Below, one piece after another: positions 1-7,300 of a stretch of 15,089 bases of DNA. Every line of letters starts with the position of its first letter. Positions within the stretch are counted from its first letter, which is position 1. The DNA is from Hepatocystis sp. ex Piliocolobus tephrosceles (taxonomy: Eukaryota; Apicomplexa; Aconoidasida; Haemosporida; Plasmodiidae). The translations under genes were made by a program, and so were the position numbers. The DNA is taken from contig CABPSV020000493.1 in NCBI GenBank assembly GCA_902459845.2, forward strand, positions 1 through 15,089, read 5' to 3'. Below the pieces are notes generated by a model. It did not search any database and had not been told where the DNA came from. It saw only the letters and a list, made by a program, of their open reading frames with translations.

Positions 1-270
1 TTGTACGTGTATGTGACATGTTATAATAAAATATAATATATATTATAAAAAAAAATATATATATACGTATTATATATTTTTTTTCCATATTTATTTTTAA
101 GCTACGTATTTTGAATATATATTACAATAGTGATATAGATTTTTTCGTGCTATGACATTTTTATACAAATATTTAATAAAACAAAGGATTTTATATATTT
201 TTTTTAACCATTAACAAAATGAGCACATTTTTTTTTTTTTTTTTTCATTTGATTTAGTTTCTATAATATT

Positions 271-304
271 ATAGTTAAACTTTTACTATAGTTAAACTTT
301 TATC
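271..304. repeat. 17-bp direct repeat, two copies
   Basis: The unit atagttaaacttttact starts at 271 and again at 288, with only the last bases differing in the second copy. It is a simple tandem duplication in non-coding DNA. Confidence 0.8.
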
Positions 305-394
305 ATAAACATAAATGAGTTAAAAGGGTTAGTGCCATTTTTATTTTATTTTTTCTATTATATATATATATATATATCTTTGTATACCTAATAT

Positions 395-396
<2 letters not shown>

Positions 397-430
<34 letters not shown>

Positions 431-470
431 ATTATTATTATTATTATTATTATTTTTTTTTTTTTTTTTT
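397..470. repeat. Compound microsatellite (TA)n-(TTA)n-(T)18
   Basis: A TA dinucleotide run (397-427) passes directly into a TTA trinucleotide run (429-453) and then an 18-base T tract (453-470). Such compound simple repeats are typical of Plasmodium intergenic DNA and are likely to vary in length between isolates. Confidence 0.9.
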
Positions 471-638
471 GGCAAAATTTTACTTTTAATTAAATATATA
501 AAACACTTTTGTTATTCTATTGTTAGTACATTTATTTTACACAAAATCCTTTTGAAGCAGTACGACGTTTTTCACCTGTATATGTAACACACTTTAATCG
601 AAAGCTTATACCCAAAAAGTTGTATACGCTATATACAT

Positions 639-889
639 ATGTACGAACGCAGTTTACAAAATTTACAGAAGGTTGCCTTTTTGAAAAATTCGATTTATCC
701 ACATTCATAACATTTTATAGATTTACATTTAAATATGCAAAAATATATATAGCAGTATAAAAAAAAAAAAAAAATAATAATATAGTATTATATGCAAGCA
801 CATATATATATATAACAGAACTAAACTATACACCAAGTTGTAGAACATATTAACACATACATCTTTACTCTGTATAATACATGCGATAG
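639..889 (+). promoter_or_regulatory. Cluster of short upstream ORFs ahead of EMC4
   Basis: Four ATG-initiated short ORFs lie in the presumed leader. The first is at 639-710 (23 codons plus stop, starting MYERSLQNLQK). The others are at 735-752 (MQKYI), 792-815 (MQAHIYI) and 881-889 (a two-codon ORF, Met-Arg-stop). The last one ends only 7 bases before the EMC4 start at 897. If the transcript begins upstream of them, they would require leaky scanning or reinitiation and could reduce EMC4 translation. Upstream ATGs also occur by chance in AT-rich leaders, so the regulatory role is inference; the ORFs themselves are read directly. Confidence 0.4.
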
Positions 890-896
890 AATAAAA

Positions 897-1472
897 ATGA
901 GTAGGTGGAGTTTTAATTTAAAAAATTATAATGATAATGGTACAAACCTATCAGAGCCATTTGGCTATAATTTTGAGAAAGAATTAAGAGGATCATATAT
1001 GAATGGAGATAGTTATATAAAAACTGAAAAAAATATACACACTTTAAGAAAAATGTATAAAAATGATAAAAATAAAACCGAAACATGTTCTTTTAATGAA
1101 CAGCTTTTAGAGAAAAAAGCATGGAATGTATGTATGAACACATTTAAAGGATTAATTATGAATGTATTTGTTATGTTTATGTCTGGTGGTGCGTCTGGCA
1201 TTTTTGGTATAATTTTTGTAATGTATTCTATTTATAACATAATAAAATCTTTATTAAATATTAATGACGCATTTAAAGATGTTGAAAGTGATTCGAATCA
1301 AAAGTTTTTGGTACAAAAAATAGCATTTGCCTTACTTAATTTGGCTGTCCTTATATATATTATGAATATTTGTTCAAATAGTGGTTTAATACCAATAAAT
1401 TCTTCGGATTATTTCTATTTCATACCACATCAGAAAATTAAACAAAAGGGAATGTTCAATGTTTTTCAATAG
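897..1472 (+). CDS. EMC4: ER membrane protein complex subunit 4 (EMC4)
   Basis: This encodes a 191-residue protein with a hydrophilic N-terminal half and two hydrophobic segments (about residues 85-120 and 138-160). The fold order and signature match the EMC4 (TMEM85) family. A KKAWN block at residues 73-77 is followed by LIMNVFVMFMSGGASGIF (86-103), which parallels the PMNLFIMYMAGN-type stretch of animal EMC4. An AFKDVES block (125-131) and QKFLVQKIAFALLNLA (135-150) come next, then SGLIPINSSDYFYF (162-175), which parallels the SMGLLPTHASDWLAF-type C-terminus. Length fits the family (about 180-190). EMC4 is a subunit of the conserved EMC insertase in the ER membrane, which inserts tail-anchored and multipass proteins. 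The first ATG of the ORF is used and there is no visible intron. The assignment rests on remembered family motifs, not a search. The next gene on the same strand starts 2.8 kb away, so the two are separate transcription units. Confidence 0.88.
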   Translation: MSRWSFNLKNYNDNGTNLSEPFGYNFEKELRGSYMNGDSYIKTEKNIHTLRKMYKNDKNKTETCSFNEQLLEKKAWNVCMNTFKGLIMNVFVMFMSGGASGIFGIIFVMYSIYNIIKSLLNINDAFKDVESDSNQKFLVQKIAFALLNLAVLIYIMNICSNSGLIPINSSDYFYFIPHQKIKQKGMFNVFQ

Positions 1473-1563
1473 TAAATTGCTAATAAAAATAATAACAACG
1501 AAGGCTAAAAGTAGGGAAGAGCATATGAGTTCTTAAAAAAAATATGTTTGACCTAGTTTTCTT

Positions 1564-1848
1564 CTTTTATTTATTTGTTTGCTTATATTTATTTGTTTGC
1601 TTATATTTATTTGTTTGCTTATATTTATTTGTTTGCTTATATTTATTTGTTTGCTTATATTTATTTGTTTGCTTATATTTTATGTTTGCTTATATTTTAT
1701 GTTTGCTTATATTTTATGTTTGCTTATATTTTTTGTTTGCTTATATTTCTGTTTGCTTATATTTTTATTTGCTTATATTTTTATTTGCTTATATTTTTAT
1801 TTGCTTATATTTTTATTTGCTTACATGCTTATTTGCTTGCATGCATAT
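1564..1848. repeat. Minisatellite with stepwise 18-, 17- and 16-bp period
   Basis: A T-rich tandem array is anchored on the core TTTGCTTATA. The G of the GCTT anchor falls at 1581, 1599, 1617, 1635, 1653 and 1671 (period 18). It then falls at 1688, 1705, 1722 and 1739 (period 17), and at 1755, 1771, 1787, 1803 and 1819 (period 16). A short degenerate tail follows (1827, 1835). The plus strand lacks stop codons in all three frames through most of the array because the unit contains no TAA, TAG or TGA. The apparent Leu-Phe-Val-Cys-Leu-Tyr repeat proteins are therefore artefacts. It lies 92 bases after the EMC4 stop codon and may be part of its 3' UTR. Confidence 0.93.
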
Positions 1849-1899
1849 AAGCTTAATTACTTATATTTTATCATAATTTTGTCTTTTCGCTTATGTGTG

Positions 1900-1927
1900 T
1901 TTTTTTTTTTTTTTTTTTTTTTTTTTT
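1900..1927. repeat. 28-base poly(dT) tract
   Basis: An uninterrupted T run follows the minisatellite after gtgtg. Such tracts are common in Plasmodium intergenic DNA and tend to disfavour nucleosomes. No specific role is shown here, and homopolymer length may be inaccurate. Confidence 0.9.
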
Positions 1928-2335
1928 GGTAAAAAAAATTAAACTTTAAGCACAATATTTACTTTTTTTTTTTTATAATTTTAATATTTAATATAAACTT
2001 ATTTTAAAACAAAATGAAATAACATGTGTAATATACACTTTTTTTTTTTTTAATTTTTTATTTTTTTTTTATGACAAATGTATTGTATTTTACATGAGGT
2101 TATGTCCACATTATATTTTTTTGTCTTAATAAATTTAATTCATATAATAACTCAAAACTTCATCACATACTTATATATACATATATATATATATATATAC
2201 ATAGTACATGTTGTATGTTTTAAAGCATTTATAGTTAAAATAAATAGAAAGGTGAACTTAAAAAAAAAAAAAAAAAGTTTAATACATTTTAAAGAACAAA
2301 TGAAATAAAAGACAATTGAAATGCCGATTCATTAA

Positions 2336-2381
2336 TACATACACTTATATATGTATGTATATACATTTATAAGTGTATGTA
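2336..2381. repeat. Perfect 14-bp inverted repeat, 18-nt loop
   Basis: The left arm tacatacacttata (2336-2349) is exactly complementary in reverse to the right arm tataagtgtatgta (2368-2381), with an 18-base spacer. The arms are not a simple TA run, so the hairpin is more specific than background. Pairing stops with mismatches on both sides. It could be a transcript hairpin, a cruciform site or a chance palindrome in AT-rich DNA. Confidence 0.75.
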
Positions 2382-2778
2382 CTTACATTTTTATACTGTA
2401 TATATTAATTAATTTTTTTAATATTAAATTAGGTTATGTTTAATTTTTTTTTTTTTTTTTTCTTTTCATAAAAAAAAGAAAGTCATTTATAAAAAAAATA
2501 AAATAAAATAAAAAAAAAAAATGAGCCTAAAAGGGGTATCATTGAATATAAAGATTTGAGTAAACTAGTACACATGATGCACATACGTATATATTCATAT
2601 GAAGCAATTTTAAAGAAAAAAAAAAAAAAACGTGTAGATTTTTAATAATATATACATATTTATGCATTTTTAAATTTACAACATATGTGTGACAATGTCA
2701 CATACGGAGTTACACCACCATATTAATTTTTTTTTTTTTTTCTTTTTTTTTGGGATAAAAACAAAACCTATCATATAA

Positions 2779-2810
<32 letters not shown>

Positions 2811-3853
2811 GCAAATTTAATGAAAAAAAATGAACAAAATTTACACTATTATTATTTATATATTTGAAACAAGAAAAATATTGTAACGGTAAAAAAAAGC
2901 AAAATGATAAAATGCTAAGTAAAAATATAAACAAACTGACAAATAGAAAAATTAATTAATATGTATTATTAATATATTTTTTATTGAAAAAAAAAATTTA
3001 ATTAAATGGCGTATTTTTTAAAAACATTTTTTTTTTTTTTTTTGGTTTTTTTTTTTTTTTACCTTTCATTGCATATTAGCACAAATTAATAAGTCGTACA
3101 TATATGTATTTATACAACATATACATGCGTAATAAGTACATATATGTTTATGAATACATACATGTAAACATATGTATATATTAATTTTTTTTATTTTTTT
3201 TATTTTTTTTTATTTTTTGCATTTTTTGTTTTTTTAATTATGTTCCCAAACGATACATAAAAAAAAATTCGTAAGTTTAGCAACGAACCTACCAAGGAAC
3301 AAAACAGATTTAAATGTTTTGCTCTTTATTTTTTTCATCTCAATTGTAAAAGAGTATTTTAACAATTTTTTTTTTGTACAATAATAAATATGATACATTA
3401 TATGTAATCATAATTGTTATCTGTAAAAAATAACAAAAAAAAAAAAAAATAAAATAATAAAAAAAAAAAAATAATAATAATAAAAAAAAAAATAATAAAA
3501 AAAGCAGCAACCGAAATATATGCGTATGCATATGTGTATACATCTACCATTATATTTTGAACAAAGTAAAAAAAAAAAAATATAAAAATATTTATTTTTT
3601 TTTAACATAATTTTTTTTTTTATGTTTAAAAAAAAAAAAACAAAAGTACAAATAAATAAAAAAAAAAAATATATTATACATTTATTTGTTTATTATTATC
3701 CACTTTAAAGAGTTGTAAATTATTTTTATAATTTATTTGGTCATTTGCGTATTTTTTTATTTGTCATTCATCATTTACAATTAAATTTTGTTTTTATTTT
3801 TTTTATCATAAAGATGTTAAAATTATAAAACATTTTTTTTTTTATACATATAA

Positions 3854-3856
<3 letters not shown>

Positions 3857-3886
<30 letters not shown>
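3857..3886. repeat. (TA)15 microsatellite
   Basis: A pure TA dinucleotide run lies in the upstream region of the glutamate synthase gene. It is likely to be polymorphic in length. Confidence 0.9.
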
Positions 3887-3889
<3 letters not shown>

Positions 3890-3941
3890 TTACTTGTATA
3901 CGTTGTATTTGTTTGTAATAAACATTTAAAAATATATTTAC

Positions 3942-3962
3942 ATGATTTCAGTCACAAGATAA
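3942..3962 (+). promoter_or_regulatory. Short upstream ORF ahead of glutamate synthase
   Basis: An ATG at 3942 opens a six-codon frame (MISVTR) that stops at 3960-3962, about 315 bases before the glutamate synthase start. Whether it lies in the transcript is unknown because the transcription start cannot be read from sequence. Confidence 0.25.
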
Positions 3963-3988
3963 TTTTTTATAACAGTGTTATCACAATC

Positions 3989-3991
<3 letters not shown>

Positions 3992-4019
<28 letters not shown>
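3992..4019. repeat. 28-base poly(dT) tract
   Basis: An uninterrupted T run lies about 260 bases upstream of the glutamate synthase start codon, preceded by cccc. Long dT tracts in Plasmodium promoters are commonly associated with nucleosome-depleted DNA. A role at this gene is inference. Confidence 0.85.
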
Positions 4020-4075
4020 CTGAATTATAAAAAAATTAGTATATGTGACACATTATTGTGCAACAACGCACATTA

Positions 4076-4122
4076 ACATTATCACACATAAATACTATCA
4101 CGCATAAACACTATCATACATA
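4076..4122. repeat. 16-bp minisatellite, three copies
   Basis: The unit atcacacataaatact recurs with its ATCA anchor at 4081, 4097 and 4113, giving an exact 16-bp spacing with a few substitutions. It lies immediately upstream of the 13-bp array and in the probable 5' leader of glutamate synthase. Confidence 0.8.
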
Positions 4123-4152
4123 AAAAAACAAATTTATAGCTTACTACTTACG

Positions 4153-4269
4153 ATAAAAACAGAACAAAAAAGCAGAACAAAAAAGCAGAACAAAAAAGCA
4201 GAACAAAAAAGCAGAACAAAAAAGCAGAACAAAAAAGCAGAACAAAAAAGCAGAACAAAAAAGCAGAAC
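4153..4269. repeat. 13-bp minisatellite abutting the glutamate synthase start codon
   Basis: Eight exact or near-exact copies of aacaaaaaagcag have their GCAG anchors at 4172, 4185, 4198, 4211, 4224, 4237, 4250 and 4263. A ninth, degenerate copy precedes them, around 4153-4165. The array stops 7 bases before the ATG at 4277. It contains no ATG and no stop codon, and because 13 is not a multiple of three the frame rotates through all three phases. A TAA in the gene's frame at 4154-4156 separates it from anything further upstream. It is therefore read as A-rich, purine-heavy 5' leader rather than coding sequence. Confidence 0.93.
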
Positions 4270-4276
4270 GTACCAG

Positions 4277-4330
4277 ATGAAAAAAAAAAAATGCCAAGGC
4301 TTGTACAACCCACGTGACGAAAGGGATGCA
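4277..4330 (+). other. Glutamate synthase propeptide (18 residues)
   Basis: Residues 1-18 (MKKKKCQGLYNPRDERDA) precede the family-invariant Cys19 of the N-terminal-nucleophile glutaminase. In this family the propeptide must be cleaved to expose the cysteine amino group. Here it opens with four lysines encoded by an A12 run (4280-4291) and then the family-like GLYNPRDERDA stretch. It is too short and too polar to be a signal or transit peptide. Confidence 0.8.
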
Positions 4331-7300
4331 TGTGGTGTGGGAGTAGTAGCTGATATTAATGGAAGGAGCTCTAGGAATATCATACAAAAGGCTATGCAGA
4401 TTTTACTTAGATTAAGTCATAGAGGAGGTGTTCACTTAAACAATGGAGATGGTGCCGGTATTTTAATTGGTATGCCACATGAGTTTTTTCAAATGTTAAG
4501 TGATACATGTCAATTACCTTTTATATTACCAGAAAAAGGAGAATATGCTGTAGCTCAAATTTTTTTACCTCAAAATGAGAAAAGAAGATTATTTTTATAT
4601 CGTGAAATAGAGAAAGAAGTGTATAACCATGGTTTGGTAGTTTTAGGTTGGAGATCACCAATACCAGTTAGAAGTGATGTTATAAGTGATACAGTTAAAA
4701 AGAGTGAACCATTTATAGCACAACTTTTTGTATGTAAACGATCTGTTTTTAAAAACTATGACGATTTTAATATTTATCCATTTTCAGACATAGATTTTAC
4801 AGATGATAGTAAATTAAATTTAAATCAGTTACCCGAAGATATCGAATTATTATCTTTTTTTATAAGAAAAAAAATGGTTAAACATAACGATGCATATTTT
4901 TGTAGTTTTTCATCAAGGACTATAGTATATAAAGGGTTATTTACACCTTCTCAAATATATTTATATTTTGAAGATTTACTGAGTGAACAATTTACAACCT
5001 ACTTAGCAATGGTACATGTACGCTTTTCAACAAATACATCACCAACATGGTATGCAGCACATCCTTTTCGTAGGATTTGTCATAATGGGGAAATAAATAC
5101 AATAAGTGTCAACTCTTTATTATTTAAAGAAAGAATGTCGTTAGCTAAAACACCTGATTTTTTTAAAAGTGTTCAAATAAAAGATCTGAAACCTATTAAT
5201 GAAGAAAATTATATCATTTATGACAATGATGATGAAATAATACAAAAAAAAGATACATTTGAAGATATTATGTTAACAAAAAATCGATTAAAAAAAAAAG
5301 CTAGACGAAATATATTACTAAAATTGAAAAAAGATTATACTTATAACAGTTCAGCAGTACATTATAAATTAAAAAAAGATTACATAACTTCAGATATAAA
5401 TAGTAATTCCGAATTTTTAAGCAATACAAATGATTTGGATAAAACAACATCATCTGATGATTTAACATTAGATACTGTAATTAGTGATAACAATGAAAAA
5501 GAAAATTTGGAAATGCAAAGTTTACATATGGTTAATGGTACTATGGATAGTCCAAATAAAAATGATATAAAATTGATAAAAAAACATTTAAAACATGGAG
5601 AAAATAAAAAAACAAAAGGTGCTATTAGTTATCCATCTGATTCAGCTCTTTTAGACAATGCAGTTGATTTTTTAACAATGACTGGAAAAGATATAGAACA
5701 TGCAATAATGATGTTATTACCTAGAGCGTATCAAAAAGATCCAAATATATCACCAAAAGAAAGAGCATTTTATGAATACCATACTTGTATGATGGAACCT
5801 TGGGATGGACCAGCATTAATTATATTTACAGATGGTAATAAAGTAGGTATGACATTAGATCGTAATGGATTAAGACCAGCTAGATATAGTATAACTACAG
5901 ATGGATTATTTGTATTGGCAAGTGAAACAGGTGTAGTAGATTTATCCTATGATAAGATAACACATAAAGGTTCTGTTTATCCAGGTCGTGTAGTTTTAAT
6001 CGATTTTAAAGAAAAAAGAGTTATGAAACATGATGAAGTAATGAGTAAAATGTTAAAAGCATATCCATATAAAAAATGGTTAGATCATTATTCTATTCAT
6101 TTGGATAATATAATTAAACCAGCTCCTAATATGGAAAATATACGTATGAATGCTTATACATATGGTTCAATATTAAATGAAGAAAAATATTATAATACAG
6201 ATAGTAAAGAAATGGAATTAGATTACTATGATGAATCTTTAATAAAAAAATTAAAAGTGTTTGGATATACGTATGATAATTTTAATATGATCATATCTCC
6301 AATGGTAAAACATGCAGCAGATGGTTTAGGTGCAATGGGTAATGATACAGCATGTCCATGTTTAAGTTATTTACATCATAATTTATTATATTATTTTCAA
6401 CAATCTTTTGCTCAAGTAACAAATCCACCAATTGATCCAATTCGAGAAGAAAACATAATGTCTTTGATAAGTAATTTAGGAAAAGAAGGAGATTTAGTAC
6501 ATTATACACATGAAAATTGTCAACGTATTTTTATCAATGGACCTATATTAAATGAAGAAAATTATAATATGTTGTTACAATTACCTGCATTTCCACATAT
6601 TATTGTTGATATGACAATAGATATATTTATACTAGAACAAATAATGTCAGGTAATATCGAATTTGAGAACATTAATTATGATCCAATAAAAAATATTTCT
6701 TCCACACCAAAACATGGATATAATTTACTTTTACAAAAAAATGTAACATCCAAATTAGAGGAACATTGTGGAACTGGTATAAACACAAATACAGGGACTA
6801 CTCCAAAAAAAATGATAAATTCTAAATATTTAATAAAATTAATTGATACTATTAATACAAAAGTTGAATTGGCAATTCGAAAAGGAATACAATTGGTTGT
6901 TTTATCACATGGTAATATTAGTGATAATAAAGTACCAATTTTTTCAATAATAATAGTTGGAGCATTACATAAATATTTATTAAGTAAAAATTTAAGAACA
7001 AAATGTTCTATTATTGTAAAAGCTGGAGATTGCTTTGAAATTCATCATTTAGCAGTTTTGTTATCATATGGTGCAGATTGTATTTATCCTTTTGTTTTGT
7101 ATGAAAGTTTACAATTTATAAAATATAGTGATAATGAAGCTAGATTAAGTAACAATCAGATGATAAGTAATTATAGACATGCAGCAAATTATGGTATTTT
7201 AAAAATTATGTCAAAAAATGGTATTTCTACATTACCTAGTTATAAAGGTTGTGGATTAATGCAACCATTAGGTATATCAGATGAAATATTATCAAAATGT

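Larger units (their letters stand above)
1..896. other. AT-rich 5' flank and probable leader of EMC4
   Basis: No protein-coding gene is supported here. The stretch holds T tracts (228-245 and 453-470), a 17-bp direct repeat (271-304), (TA)n runs (about 360-377 and 397-427) and a TTA trinucleotide run (429-453). From about 530 to 720 the composition is visibly less AT-extreme than its surroundings. Together with the clustered upstream ATGs between 639 and 889, this suggests transcribed 5' leader of the downstream gene, but no promoter element can be named with confidence. The upstream end of the window may include the flank of another gene outside it. Confidence 0.6.
1473..4276. other. Long tandem intergenic region, no convincing gene
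   Basis: The 2.8 kb between EMC4 and glutamate synthase should contain the EMC4 3' UTR and the promoter and 5' leader of glutamate synthase. It contains minisatellites, poly(dT) and poly(dA) tracts, TA microsatellites and one perfect inverted repeat, listed separately. Every open frame inside it is made of low-complexity sequence (Phe/Leu/Tyr/Ile or Lys/Asn) and resembles no family. The least AT-extreme patches are about 2520-2600 and 3240-3310. I found no tRNA, snRNA or exon there. Confidence 0.7.

Noticed and set aside
1544..1932. Three overlapping plus-strand ORFs rich in Leu/Phe/Tyr/Cys
   Set aside because: They read the same T-rich minisatellite in three frames. The unit lacks stop codons, so openness is automatic. 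They match no membrane protein family.
2078..2308. 76-codon plus-strand ORF
   Set aside because: It is made of Ile/Tyr runs from TA repeats and a lysine run from a poly(dA) tract, with no family resemblance.
3240..3310. Possible small exon with a gtaagt donor-like site near 3270
   Set aside because: The ATG at 3240 meets a stop after six codons, before the donor, and no other open frame leads to it.
2710..3608. Minus-strand ORFs full of Phe and Tyr (2710-2934, 3340-3543, 3417-3608)
   Set aside because: They are complements of poly(dA) and AAT/ATA runs. Composition alone explains them.
4157..4276. Upstream extension of glutamate synthase through the 13-bp array
   Set aside because: The frame is open back to 4157, but it contains no ATG and begins after a TAA at 4154-4156. 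The Cys19 propeptide from ATG 4277 already fits the family.
4134..4387. Three minus-strand ORFs repeating CFFVLLFCSAFLF
   Set aside because: They are the complement of the 13-bp array, seen in all three frames because 13 is not a multiple of three. They overlap the start of a certain gene.
5180..5617. Low-complexity inserts as unspliced introns
   Set aside because: The inserts remain open in frame over hundreds of bases with no stop codon, and their base composition is coding-like. Typical Plasmodium introns are more AT-rich and full of stops.
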